Positions 1 through 15,800 of a stretch of DNA of 64,000 nt are shown here, piece by piece. The DNA lies in assembly GCF_050947335.1 (NCBI RefSeq), contig NW_027473347.1, positions 62,001-126,000 on the forward strand. The letters run 5' to 3'. Source of the stretch: Megachile rotundata. Its lineage: Eukaryota; Arthropoda; Insecta; Hymenoptera; Megachilidae. Every line of letters starts with the position of its first letter. Position 1 is the first letter of the stretch. The notes beneath the pieces were generated by a model. The model saw nothing but the letters and a program-made list of their open reading frames with translations. It had not been told where the DNA came from and made no database searches. The translations under genes and the position numbers were made by a program.

Positions 1-400
1 ATCATACAATCACAATCATACAATCGCAATCATACAATCACACACATACAATCGTTATCGTACCATAACAATCATACAATCACAATCATACAATCATAAT
101 CTTACAATTACAATAATACAATCACAATCATACAATCACAATCATACAATCACAATCATACAATCACAATCATTCCATCATAATCATACAATCACAGTCA
201 TACAATCACAATCATACAATCACAATCATACAATCACAATCATGCAATCACAATCATACAATCATAATCATACAATCATAATCATACAATCACAATCGTA
301 CAATCACAATCGTACAATCACATTCGCACAATCACAATCATACAATCACAGTCATACAATCACAATCATACAATCACAATCATACAATCACAATCATACA
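1..400. repeat. Duplicated block, copy 1 (1,078-bp offset), clipped by window edge
   Basis: The variant order CAATCGC, ACACACATAC, CGTTATC and CCATAAC starting near 25-65 is repeated 1,078 bp (77 units) further on. After one extra unit the offset becomes 1,092 bp: the CATGCAATC unit at 242 matches the one at 1,334. The copies differ at single bases, for example CGTACC here against CATACC in the second copy. The left edge is cut by the window. Confidence 0.75.
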
Positions 401-1078
401 ATCATAATCATACAATGACAATCATACAATCACAATCATACAATCACAGTCATACAATCACAGTCATACAATCACAATCATACTATCACAATCATACAAT
501 CACAATCATGCAATCACAATCGTACAATCATAATCGTACAATCATAATCGTACAATCACAATCGTACAATCACAATCGTACAATCACATTCGCACAATCA
601 CAATCATACAATCACAGTCATACAATCACAATCATACAATCACAATCATACTATCACAATCATACAATCACAATCATACAATCACAATCGTACAATCACA
701 ATCGTACAATCACAATCGTACAATCACAATCGCACAATCACAATCATACAATCACAGTCATACAATCACAATCATACAATCACAATCATACAATCATAAT
801 CATACAATTACAATCATACAATCACAATCATACAATCGCAATCATACAATCGCAATCATACAATCACAATCATACAATCACAATCATACAATCACAATCA
901 TACAATCACAATCATACAATCGCAATCATACAATTACAATCTCCAAAATACAATCTCCCAAACACAATCATACAATCACAATCATACAATCACACTCATA
1001 CAATCACAATCATACTACCACAATCATACAATCCTAATCATACAATCACAATCATACAATCACAATCATACAATCATA
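401..1078. repeat. 14-bp array between the two copies of the 1,078-bp pair
   Basis: Variant units only. It holds a run of G-bearing ATCGTAC units (about 530-735) and one TCTCCAAAATAC/TCTCCCAAACAC marker pair near 943-963. A + strand open stretch from 415 to 1,146 has no coding significance because it is repeat translation. No gene is seen. Confidence 0.85.
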
Positions 1079-1490
1079 ATCATACAATCACAATCATACA
1101 ATCGCAATCATACAATCACACACATACAATCGTTATCATACCATAACAATCATACAATCACAATCATACAATCATAATCTTACAATTACAATAATACAAT
1201 CACAATCATACAATCACAATCATACAATCACAATCATACAATCACAATCATTCCATCATAATCATACAATCACAGTCATACAATCACAATCATACAATCA
1301 CAATCATACAATCACAATCATACAATCACAATCATGCAATCACAATCATACAATCATAATCATACAATCATAATCATACAATCACAATCGCACAATCACA
1401 ATCGTACAATCACATTCGCACAATCACAATCATACATTCACAGTCATACAATCACAATCATACAATCACAATCATACTATCACAATCATA
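1079..1490. repeat. Duplicated block, copy 2 (1,078-bp offset)
   Basis: Repeats the variant order of the first ~400 bp of the window. The CGTTATC unit lies at 1,131 against 53, and the CATGCAATC unit at 1,334 against 242. One G-bearing unit differs: CGCAC here against CGTAC in copy 1, near 1,388. Confidence 0.75.
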
Positions 1491-2384
1491 CAATCACAAT
1501 CATACATACAAAATCATGCAATCTCTATCATACAATCGCAATCATGCAATCACAATCATACAATGATAATCATACAATGACAATCATACAATCACCATCA
1601 TACAATCACAATCATACAACCACAATCAGACAATCACAATCATACAGTCACAATCATACAATCACAGTCATACAATCACAGTCATAATATCACAATCATA
1701 CTATCACAATCATACAATCACAATCATACAATCGCAATCATACAATCGCAATCATACAATCGCAATCATACAATCACAATCACGCAATCACAATCATACA
1801 ATCACAATCATACAGTCACAATCATACAATCACAATCATACAATCACAATCATACTATCGCAATCATACAATCACAATCATACCATCACAATCATACAAT
1901 CACAACCATACTATCATAATCATACAATCACAATAATACAATCATAATCATACAATCACAATCATACAATCGCAATCATACAATCACAATCATACAATCA
2001 CAATCATACAATCATAATCATACAATTACAATCATACTATCACAATCATACAATCAAAATCATACAATCACAATCATACAATCACAATCATACAATCACA
2101 ATCATACAATCACAATCATACAATCACAATCATACAATCACAAACTTACAATCACAATCATACTATCACAATCATACAATCACAATCATACAATCACAAT
2201 CATACAATCACAATCATACAATCTCAATCATACAATCGCAATCATACAATTACAATCTCCCAAATACAATCATACAATCACAATCATACAATCACAATCA
2301 TACAATCACAATCATACTATCAGAATCATACAATCACAATCATACAATCACAGTCATACAATCACAGTCATACAATCACAATCA
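1491..2384. repeat. 14-bp array with variant order shared with 5.9-6.4 kb and 9.9-10.1 kb
   Basis: The string CATACATACAAAATCATG at 1,501 reappears at 5,930, and the CATAATATC unit at 1,681 reappears at 6,110. Both offsets are 4,429 bp. From 2,051 (CAATCAAAATC) the order instead matches the stretch starting at 9,895, an offset of 7,844 bp. The segment is therefore a mosaic of two higher-order types. No gene is seen. Confidence 0.75.
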
Positions 2385-3474
2385 TATTATCACAATCATG
2401 CAATCACAATCATGCAATCACAATCATACAATCATAATCATACAATCATAATCATACAATCACAATCATACAAACACAATCATACAACCACAATCAGACA
2501 ATCACAATCATACAATCACAATCATACAATCACAGTCATACAATCACAGTCATACTATCACAATCATACTATCACAATCATACAATCACAATCATACAAT
2601 CACAATCATACAATCACAATCATACAATCACAATCATACAATCACAATCATACAATCACAATCATACAATCACAATCATACAATCATACAATCATAATCA
2701 TACAATTACAATCATACAATCACAATCATACACCACAATCATACAATCACAATCATACAATCACAATCATACAATCACAATCATACAATCACAATCATAC
2801 AATCACAATCATACAATCACAATCATACAATCTCAATCATACAATCGCAATCATATTATCACAATCATACAATCACAATCATGCAATCACAATCATACAA
2901 TCATAATCATACAATCATAATCATACAATCACAATCATACAAACACAATCATACAACCACAATCAGACAATCACAATCATACAATCACAATCATACAATC
3001 ACAGTCATACAATCACAGTCATACTATCACAATCATACTATCACAATCATACAATCACAATCATACAATCACAATCATACAATCACAATCATACAATCAC
3101 AATCATACAATCACAATCATACAATCACAATCATACAATCATAATCATACAATTACAATCATACAATCACAATCATACACCACAATCATACAATCACAAT
3201 CATACAATCACAATCATACAATCACAATCATACAATCACAATCATACAATCACAATCATACAATCACAATCATACAATCACAATCATACAATCACAATCA
3301 TACAATCACAATCATACAATCACAATCATACAATCATAATCATACAATTACAATCATACAATCACAATCATACAATCACAATCATACACCACAATCATAC
3401 AATCACAATCATACAATCACAATCATCCAATCACAATCATACAATCACAATCATACAATAATAATCATACAATT
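2385..3474. repeat. 469-bp-offset tandem duplication with an 8-bp short unit
   Basis: The order TATTATC, CATGCAATC, two CATAATC units, CAAACAC, CAACCAC, CAGACAATC, two CAGTC units and two CTATC units occurs from about 2,385 and again from about 2,854. The CATGCAATC units lie at 2,412 and 2,881, exactly 469 bp apart. This is not a multiple of 14. Copy 1 contains an 8-bp unit at 2,681-2,688 (one CAATCA hexamer missing) and a 13-bp unit with CACCAC at 2,731. Copy 2 has the 13-bp unit (3,178) but not the 8-bp one, and it has fewer plain units. A third 13-bp unit lies near 3,387. Confidence 0.8.
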
Positions 3475-4384
3475 ACAATCATACAATCACAATCATACAA
3501 TCACAATCATACAATCGCAATCATACAATCACAATCATACAATCACAATCATACAATCACAATCATACAATCACAATCATACAATCGCAATCATATAATT
3601 ACAATCTCCAAAATACAATCTCCCAAATACAATCATACAATCACAATCATACAATCACAATCATACAATCACAATCATACTATCACAATCATACAATCCT
3701 AATCATACAATCACAATCATACAATCACAATCATACAATCATAATCAGGCAATCACAATCATACAATCGCAATCATACAATCACAATCACACAATCACAA
3801 TCATACTATCACAATCATACAATCACAATCATACAATCACAATCATACAATCTCAATCATACAATCGCAATCATACAATTACAATCTCCCAAATACAATC
3901 TCCCAAATACCATCATACAATCACAATCATACAATCACAATCATACAATCACAATCATACAATCACAATCATACAATCACAATCATACTATCAGAATCAT
4001 ACAATCACAATCATACAATCACAATCATACAATCACAGACACACAATTACAATCATACATTCACAATCATATTATCACAATCATACAATCACAATCATAC
4101 AATCACAATCATACAATCACAATCATACAATCGCAATCATACAATTACAATCTCCAAAATACAATCTCCCAAATACAATCATACAATCACACTCATACAA
4201 TCACAATCATACAATCACAATCATACAATCACAATCATACAATCACAATCATACAATCACAGTCATACAATCACAATCATACTATCACAATCATACAATC
4301 CTAATCATACAATCACAATCATACAATCACAATCATACAATCACAGTCATACAATCACAATCATACAATCACAATCATACAATC
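3475..4384. repeat. ~0.91-kb higher-order block, copy 1 (2,940-bp offset)
   Basis: This stretch reappears almost base for base at 6,415-7,324. The offset is 2,940 bp, exactly 210 units. Differences I found are single bases: 4,042 C against 6,982 T, an ACTCATAC unit near 4,190 against AATCATAC, and one near 4,376 (ATCATAC against ATCCTAC). Identity stops abruptly at both ends: before about 3,475 and after about 4,384 the variant order is unrelated. Confidence 0.9.
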
Positions 4385-6414
4385 ATAATCATACAATCAC
4401 AATCATACAATCACAATCATACAATCACAATCATACAATCACAATCATACAATCACAATCATACTATCGCAATCATACAATCCTAATCATACCATCACAA
4501 TCATACAATCACAATCATACAATCACAGTCATTCAATCACAATCTTACAATCACAATCATACTATCACAATCATACAATCATAATCATACAATCACAATC
4601 GTAAAATCACAATCGTACAATCACAATCGTACAATCACAATCGCACAATCACAATCATACAATCACAGTCATACAATCACAATCATACAATCACAATCAT
4701 ACAATCATAATCATACAATTACAATCATACAATCACAATCATACAATCACAATCATACAATCGCAATCATACAATCACAATCATACAATCACAATCATAC
4801 AATCACAATCATACAATCGCAATCATACAATTACAATCTCCAAAATACAATCTCCCAAACACAATCATACAATCACAATCATACAATCACACTCATACAA
4901 TCACAATCATACTACCACAATCATACAATCCTAATCATACAATCACAATCATACAATCACAATCATACAATCATAATCATACAATCACAATCATACAATC
5001 GCAATCATACAATCACAATCATACAATCATAATCATACAATCACAATCATACGATCGCAATCATACAATCGCAATCATACCATCACAATCATACAGTCAC
5101 AACCATACAATCATAATCATACAATCACAATCATACAATCACAATCATACAATCATAATCATACAATCACAATCATACAATCGCAATCATACAATCACAC
5201 ACATACAATCGTTATCATACCATAACAATCATACAATCACAATCATACAATCATAATCTTACACTTACAATAATACAATCACAATCATACAATCACAATC
5301 ATACAATCACAATCATACAATCACAATCATTCCATCATAATCATACAATCACAGTCATACAATCACAATCATACAATCACAATCATACAATCACAATCAT
5401 GCAATCACAATCATACTATCACAATCATACAATCACAATCATACAATCACAATCATACAATCACAGTCATACAATCACAATCACACAATCACAATCATAC
5501 TATCACAATCATACAATCACAATCATACAATCACAATCATACAATCACAATCATACAATCACAATCATACAATCACAATCATACAATCACAATCATACAA
5601 TTACAATCTCCCAAATACAATCTCCCAAATACAATCATACGATCACAATCATACAATCACAATCATACAATCACAATCATACAATCTCAATCATACTATC
5701 AGAATCATACAATCACAATCATACAATCACAATCATACAATCACAATCATACAATCACAGACATACAATCACAATCATACAATCACAATCATACATTCAA
5801 AATCATGCAATCACAATCATACAATCACAATCATGCAATCACAATCATACAACCATAATCATACAATGACAATCATGCAATCACAATCTTACAATCACAA
5901 TCATACTATCACAATCATACAATCACAATCATACATACAAAATCATGCAATCTCTATCATACAATCGCAATCATGCAATCACAATCATACAATGATAATC
6001 ATACAATGACAATCATACAATCACCATCATACAATCACAATCATACAACCACAATCAGACAATCACAATCATACAGTCACAATCATACAATCACAGTCAT
6101 ACAATCACAGTCATAATATCACAATCATACTATCACAATCATACTATCACAATCATACAATCGCAATCATACAATCGCAATCATACAATCGCAATCATAC
6201 AATCACAATCACGCAATCACAATCATACAATCACAATCATACAGTCACAATCATACAATCACAATCATACAATCACAATCATACTATCGCAATCATACAA
6301 TCACAATCATACCATCACAATCATACAATCACAACCATACTATCATAATCATACAATCACAATAATACAGTCATAATCATACGATCACAATCATACAATC
6401 GCAATCATGCAATC
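4385..6414. repeat. 14-bp array carrying the older ~3.3-kb higher-order unit
   Basis: From about 4,450 the variant order recurs 3,317 bp downstream: CTATCGC at 4,464 and 7,781, CGTTATC at 5,210 and 8,527. Later the offset is 3,331 bp, one unit more: the CATGCAATC unit at 5,399 matches 8,730. The same order recurs again about 3,919 bp beyond that. The first CGATCG palindrome of the window is at 5,052. From about 5,930 the order matches 1.5 kb. Confidence 0.8.
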
Positions 6415-7324
6415 ACAATCATACAATCACAATCATACAATCACAATCATACAATCGCAATCATACAATCACAATCATACAATCACAATCATACAATCAC
6501 AATCATACAATCACAATCATACAATCGCAATCATATAATTACAATCTCCAAAATACAATCTCCCAAATACAATCATACAATCACAATCATACAATCACAA
6601 TCATACAATCACAATCATACTATCACAATCATACAATCCTAATCATACAATCACAATCATACAATCACAATCATACAATCATAATCAGGCAATCACAATC
6701 ATACAATCGCAATCATACAATCACAATCACACAATCACAATCATACTATCACAATCATACAATCACAATCATACAATCACAATCATACAATCTCAATCAT
6801 ACAATCGCAATCATACAATTACAATCTCCCAAATACAATCTCCCAAATACCATCATACAATCACAATCATACAATCACAATCATACAATCACAATCATAC
6901 AATCACAATCATACAATCACAATCATACTATCAGAATCATACAATCACAATCATACAATCACAATCATACAATCACAGACATACAATTACAATCATACAT
7001 TCACAATCATATTATCACAATCATACAATCACAATCATACAATCACAATCATACAATCACAATCATACAATCGCAATCATACAATTACAATCTCCAAAAT
7101 ACAATCTCCCAAATACAATCATACAATCACAATCATACAATCACAATCATACAATCACAATCATACAATCACAATCATACAATCACAATCATACAATCAC
7201 AGTCATACAATCACAATCATACTATCACAATCATACAATCCTAATCATACAATCACAATCATACAATCACAATCATACAATCACAGTCATACAATCACAA
7301 TCATACAATCACAATCCTACAATC
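6415..7324. repeat. ~0.91-kb higher-order block, copy 2 (2,940-bp offset)
   Basis: Second copy of the 3,475-4,384 block, with only a few base differences. It contains two TCTCC marker pairs and the rare CATATAATTAC variant near 6,534. Confidence 0.9.
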
Positions 7325-9882
7325 ACAATCATACAATCAGAATCATACAATTACAATCATACAATCACAATCATACACCACAATCATACAATCACAATCA
7401 TACAATCACAATCATACAATCACAATCATACAATCACAATCATACAATCACAATCATACTATCACAATCATACAATCCTAATCATACCATCACAATCATA
7501 CAATCACAATCATACAATCACAGTCATACATTCACAATCTTACAATCACAATCATACTATCACAATCATACAATCATAATCATACAATCACAATCGTAAA
7601 ATCACAATCGTACAATCACAATCGTACAATCACAATCGCACAATCACAATCATACAATCACAGTCATACAATCACAATCATACAATCACAATCATACAAT
7701 CATAATCATACAATCACAATCATACAATCACAATCATACAATCACAATCATACAATCACAATCATACAATCACAATCATACTATCGCAATCATACAATCC
7801 TAATCATACCATCACAATCATACAATCACAATCATACAATCACAGTCATTCAATCACAATCTTACAATCACAATCATACTATCACAATCATACAATCATA
7901 ATCATACAATCACAATCGTAAAATCACAATCGTACAATCACAATCGTACAATCACAATCGCACAATCACAATCATACAATCACAGTCATACAATCACAAT
8001 CATACAATCACAATCATACAATCATAATCATACAATTACAATCATACAATCACAATCATACAATCACAATCATACAATCGCAATAATACAATCACAATCA
8101 TACAATCACAATCATACAATCACAATCATACAATCGCAATCATACAATTACAATCTCCAAAATACAATCTCCCAAACACAATCATACAATCACAATCATA
8201 CAATCACACTCATACAATCACAATCATACTACCACAATCATACAATCCTAATCATACAATCACAATCATACAATCACAATCATACAATCGTAATCATACA
8301 ATCACAATCATACAATCGCAATCATACAATCACAATCATACAATCATAATCATACAATCACAATCATACGATCGCAATCATACAATCGCAATCATACCAT
8401 CACAATCATACAGTCACAACCATACAATCATAATCATACAATCACAATCATACAATCACAATCATACAATCATAATCATACAATCACAATCATACAATCG
8501 CAATCATACAATCACACACATACAATCGTTATCATACCATAACAATCATACAATCACAATCATACAATCATAATCTTACACTTACAATAATACAATCACA
8601 ATCATACAATCACAATCATACAATCACAATCATACAATCACAATCATTCCATCATAATCATACAATCACAGTCATACAATCACAATCATACAATCACAAT
8701 CATACAATCACAATCATACAATCACAATCATGCAATCACAATCATACTATCACAATCATACAATCACAATCATACAATCACAATCATACAATCACAGTCA
8801 TACAATCACAATCACACAATCACAATCATACTATCACAATCATACAATCACAATCATACAATCACAATCATACAATCACAATCATACAATCACAATCATA
8901 CAATCACAATCATACAATTACAATCTCCCAAATACAATCTCCCAAATACAATCATACGATCACAATCATACAATCACAATCATACAATCACAATCATACA
9001 ATCACAATCATACAATCTCAATCATACTATCAGAATCATACAATCACAATCATACAATCACAATCATACAATCACAATCATACAATCACAATCATACAAT
9101 CACAGACATACAATCACAATCATACAATCACAATCATACATTCAAAATCATGCAATCACAATCATACAATCACAATCATGCAATCACAATCATACAACCA
9201 TAATCATACAATGACAATCATGCAATCACAATCTTACAATCACAATCATACTATCACAATCATACAATCACAATCATACATACAAAATCATGCAATCTCT
9301 ATCATACAATCGCAATCATGCAATCACAATCATACAATGATAATCATACAATGACAATCATACAATCACCATCATACAATCACAATCATACAACCACAAT
9401 CAGACAATCACAATCATACAGTCACAATCATACAATCACAGTCATACAATCACAGTCATAATATCACAATCATACTATCACAATCATACTATCACAATCA
9501 TACAATCGCAATCATACAATCGCAATCATACAATCGCAATCATACAATCACAATCACGCAATCACAATCATACAATCACAATCATACAGTCACAATCATA
9601 CAATCACAATCATACAATCACAATCATACTATCGCAATCATACAATCACAATCATATCATCACAATCATACAATCACAACCATACTATCATAATCATACA
9701 ATCACAATAATACAATCATAATCATACGATCACAATCATACAATCGCAATCATGCAATCACAATCATACAATCACAATCATACAATCACAATCATACTAT
9801 CGCAATCATACAATCACAATCATACCATCACAATCATACAATCACAATCATACAATCACAATCATACAATTACAATCATACT
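7325..9882. repeat. 14-bp array, second cycle of the 3.3-3.9-kb higher-order unit
   Basis: Shares variant order with 4.45-5.9 kb (3,317-3,331 bp earlier) and with 11.7-13.3 kb (3,919 bp later; CGTTATC at 8,527 and 12,446). It includes a 13-bp CACCAC unit near 7,376, a run of ATCGTAAAATC and ATCGTAC units repeated near 7,590 and 7,910, and CGATCG at 8,369. No gene is seen. Confidence 0.8.
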
Positions 9883-12800
9883 ATCACAATCATACAATCA
9901 AAATCATACAATCACAATCATACAATCACAATCATACAATCACAATCATACAATCACAATCATACAATCACAATCATACAATCACAATCATACAATCACA
10001 ATCTTACAATCACAATCATACTATCACAATCATACAATCACAATCATACAATCACAATCATACAATCACAATCATACAATCTCAATCATACAATCGCAAT
10101 CATACAATTACAATCTCCCAAATACAATCATACAATCACAATCATACAATCACAATCATACAATCACAATCATACTATCAGAATCATACAATCACAATCA
10201 TACAATCACAGTCATACAATCACCGTCATACAATCACAATCTTACAATCACAATCATACTATCACTATCATACAATCATAATCATACAATCACAATCGTA
10301 AAATCACAATCGTACAATCACAATCGTACAATCACAATCGCACAATCACAATCATACAATCACAGTCATACAATCACAATCATACAATCACAATCATTCA
10401 ATCATAATCATAAAATTACAATCATACAATCACAATCATACAATCACAATCATACAATCGCAATCATACAATCACAATCATACAATCACAATCATACAAT
10501 CACAATCATACAATCGCAATCATACAATTACAATCTCCAAAATACAATCAGCCAAATACCATCATACAATCACAATCATACAATCACAATCATACAATCA
10601 CAATCATACAATCACAATCATACTATCAGAATCATACAATCACAATCATACAATCACAATCATACAATCACAATCATACAATCACAGACATACAATCACA
10701 ATCATACATTCACAATCATATTATCACAATCATACAATCACAATCATACAATCACAATCATACAATCACAATCATACAATCACAATCATACAATCGCAAT
10801 CATATAATTACAATCTCCAAAATACAATCTCCCAAATACAATCATACAATCACAATCATACAATCACAATCATACAATCACAATCATACTATCACAATCA
10901 TACAATCCTAATCATACAATCACAATCATACAATCACAATCATACAATCATAATCAGGCAATCACAATCATACAATCGCAATCATACAATCACAATCACA
11001 CAATCACAATCATACTATCACAATCATACAATCACAATCATACAATCACAATCATACAATCTCAATCATGCAATCGCAATCATACAATTACAATCTCCCA
11101 AATACAATCTCCCAAATACCATCATACAATCACAATCATACAATCACAATCATACAATCACAATCATACTATCAGAATCATACAATCACAATCATACAAT
11201 CACAATCATACAATCACAGACATACAATTACAATCATACATTCACAATCATATTATCACAATCATACAATCACAATCATACAATCACAATCATACAATCA
11301 CAATAATACAATCGCAATCATACAATTACAATCTCCAAAATACAATCTCCCAAATACAATCATACAATCACAATCATACAATCACAATCATACAATCACA
11401 ATCATACAATCACAATCATACAATCACAATCATACAATCACAATCATACAATCACAGTCATACAATCACAATCATACTATCACAATCATACAATCCTAAT
11501 CATACAATCACAATCATACAATCACAATCATACAATCACAGTCATACAATCACAATCATACAATCACAATCCTACAATCACAATCATACAATCAGAATCA
11601 TACAATTACAATCATACAATCACAATCATACACCACAATCATACAATCACAATCATACAATCACAATCATACAATCACAATCATACAATCACAATCATAC
11701 TATCACAATCATACAATCCTAATCATACCATCACAATCATACAATCACAATCATACAATCACAGTCATTCAATCACAATCTTACAATCACAATCATACTA
11801 TCACAATCATACAATCATAATCATACAATCACAATCGTAAAATCACAATCGTACAATCACAATCGTACAATCACAATCGCACAATCACAATCATACAATC
11901 ACAGTCATACAATCACAATCATACAATCACAATCATACAATCATAATCATACAATTACAATCATACAATCACAATCATACAATCACAATCATACAATCGC
12001 AATCATACAATCACAATCATACAATCACAATCATACAATCACAATCATACAATCGCAATCATACAATTACAATCTCCAAAATACAATCTCCCAAACACAA
12101 TCATACAATCACAATCATACAATCACACTCATACAATCACAATCATACTACCACAATCATACAATCCTAATCATACAATCACAATCATACAATCACAATC
12201 ATACAATCGTAATCATACAATCACAATCATACAATCGCAATCATACAATCACAATCATACAATCATAATCATACAATCACAATCATACGATCGCAATCAT
12301 ACAATCGCAATCATACCATCACAATCATACAGTCACAACCATACAATCATAATCATACAATCACAATCATACAATCACAATCATACAATCATAATCATAC
12401 AATCACAATCATACAATCGCAATCATACAATCACACACATACAATCGTTATCATACCATAACAATCATACAATCACAATCATACAATCATAATCTTACAC
12501 TTACAATAATACAATCACAATCATACAATCACAATCATACAATCACAATCATACAATCACAATCATTCCATCATAATCATACAATCACAGTCATACAATC
12601 ACAATCATACAATCACAATCATACAATCACAATCATACAATCACAATCATGCAATCACAATCATACTATCACAATCATACAATCACAATCATACAATCAC
12701 AATCATACAATCACAGTCATACAATCACAATCACACAATCACAATCATACTATCACAATCATACAATCACAATCATACAATCACAATCATACAATCACAA

Positions 12801-15800
12801 TCATACAATCACAATCATACAATCACAATCATACAATTACAATCTCCCAAATACAATCTCCCAAATACAATCATACGATCACAATCATACAATCACAATC
12901 ATACAATCACAATCATACAATCACAATCATACAATCACAATCATACAATCTCAATCATACTATCAGAATCATACAATCACAATCATACAATCACAATCAT
13001 ACAATCACAATCATACAATCACAATCATACAATCACAGACATACAGTCACAATCATACAATCACAATCATACATTCAAAATCATGCAATCACAATCATAC
13101 AATCACAATCATGCAATCACAATCATACAACCATAATCATACAATGACAATCATGCAATCACAATCTTACAATCACAATCATACTATCACAATCATACAA
13201 TCACAATCATACATACAAAATCATGCAATCTCTATCATACAATCGCAATCATGCAATCACAATCATACAATGATAATCATACAATGACAATCATACAATC
13301 ACCATCATACAATCACAATCATACAACCACAATCAGACAATCACAATCATACAGTCACAATCATACAATCACAGTCATACAATCACAGTCATAATATCAC
13401 AATCATACTATCACAATCATACTATCACAATCATACAATCGCAATCATACAATCGCAATCATACAATCGCAATCATACAATCACAATCACGCAATCACAA
13501 TCATACAATCACAATCATACAGTCACAATCATACAATCACAATCATACAATCACAATCATACTATCGCAATCATACAATCACAATCATACCATCACAATC
13601 ATACAATCACAACCATACTATCATAATCATACAATCACAATAATACAATCATAATCATACGATCACAATCATACAATCGCAATCATGCAATCACAATCAT
13701 ACAATCACAATCATACAATCACAATCATACTATCGCAATCATACAATCACAATCATACCATCACAATCATACAATCACAATCATACAATCATAATCATAC
13801 AATTACAATCATACTATCACAATCATACAATCAAAATCATACAATCACAATCATACAATCACAATCATACAATCACAATCATACAATCACAATCATACAA
13901 TCACAATCATACAATCACAATCATACAATCACAATCTTACAATCACAATCATACTATCACAATCATACAATCACAATCATACAATCACAATCATACAATC
14001 ACAATCATACAATCTCAATCATACAATCGCAATCATACAATTACAATCTCCCAAATACAATCATACAATCACAATCATACAATCACAATCATACAATCAC
14101 AATCATACTATCAGAATCATACAATCACAATCATACAATCACAGTCATACAATCACCGTCATACAATCACAATCTTACAATCACAATCATACTATCACTA
14201 TCATACAATCATAATCATACAATCACAATCGTAAAATCACAATCGTACAATCACAATCGTACAATCACAATCGCACAATCACAATCATACAATCACAGTC
14301 ATACAATCACAATCATACAATCACAATCATTCAATCATAATCATAAAATTACAATCATACAATCACAATCATACAATCACAATCATACAATCGCAATCAT
14401 ACAATCACAATCATACAATCACAATCATACAATCACAATCATACAATCGCAATCATACAATTACAATCTCCAAAATACAATCTGCCAAATACCATCATAC
14501 AATCACAATCATACAATCACAATCATACAATCACAATCATACAATCACAATCATACTATCAGAATCATACAATCACAATCATACAATCACAATCATACAA
14601 TCACAATCATACAATCACAGACATACAATCACAATCATACATTCACAATCATATTATCACAATCATACAATCACAATCATACAATCACAATCATACAATC
14701 ACAATCATACAATCGCAATCATACAATTACAATCTCCAAAATACAATCTCCAAAATACAATCTCCAAAATACAATCTCCAAAATACAATCTCCAAAATAC
14801 AATCTCCAAAATACAATCTCCCAAATACAATCATACAATCACAATCATACAATCACAATCATACAATCACAATCATACAATCACAATCATACAATCACAG
14901 TCATACAATCACAATCATACTATCACAATCATACAATCCTAATCATACAATCACAATCATACAATCACAATCATACAATCACAGTCATACAATCGCCATC
15001 ATACAATCGCAATCACACAATCACAATCATACAGTCACCATCATACAGTCACAATCATACAATCACAATCATACAATCACAATCATACAATCACAATCAT
15101 ACAATCACAATCATGCAATCGCAATCATACCATCACAACCATACAATCACAACCATACTATCATAATCATACAATCATAATCATAAAATCACAATCGTAC
15201 AATCACAATCGTACAATCACATTCGCACAATCACAATCATACAATCACAGTCATACAATCACAATCATACAATCACAATCATACAATCATAATCATACAA
15301 TGACAATCATACAATCACAATTATACAATCACAGTCACACAATCACAGTCATACAATCACAATCATACTATCACAATCATACAATCACAATCATGCAATC
15401 ACAATCATACAATCATAATCATACAATCATAATCATACAATCACAATCGTACAATCACAATCGTACAATCACATTCGCACAATCACAATCATACAATCAC
15501 AGTCATACAATCACAATCATACAATCACAATCATACAATCACAAACATACAATCATAATCATACAATGACAATCATACAATCACAATCATACAATCACAG
15601 TCATACAATCACAGTCATACAATCACAATCATACTATCACAATCATACAATCACAATCATGCAATCACAATCATACAATCATAATCATACAATCATAATC
15701 ATACAATCAGAATCGTACAATCACAATCGTACAATCACATTCGCACAATCACAATCATACAATCACAGTCATACAATCACAATCATACAATCACAATCAT

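Noticed and set aside
5052..5057. Replication-initiation or methylation-controlled GATC cluster
   Set aside because: GATC is found mainly in the CGATCG cassette and scattered CGATCA units. Copies follow higher-order duplication rather than clustering at one locus, and nothing else suggests an origin.
14731..14828. Separate microsatellite or transposon remnant around the TCTCCAAAATAC units
   Set aside because: The units are also 14 bp, in register with the array, and keep the CAAT...ATA frame, so they are diverged monomers rather than an insertion.
13685..15166. 493-codon open stretch and its near twin at 20,949-22,430
   Set aside because: Repeat translation. The twins start identically because of the 7.26-kb duplication. 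Their last ~100 residues differ only because the one-unit deletion shifts the reading phase, which a real gene would not tolerate silently.
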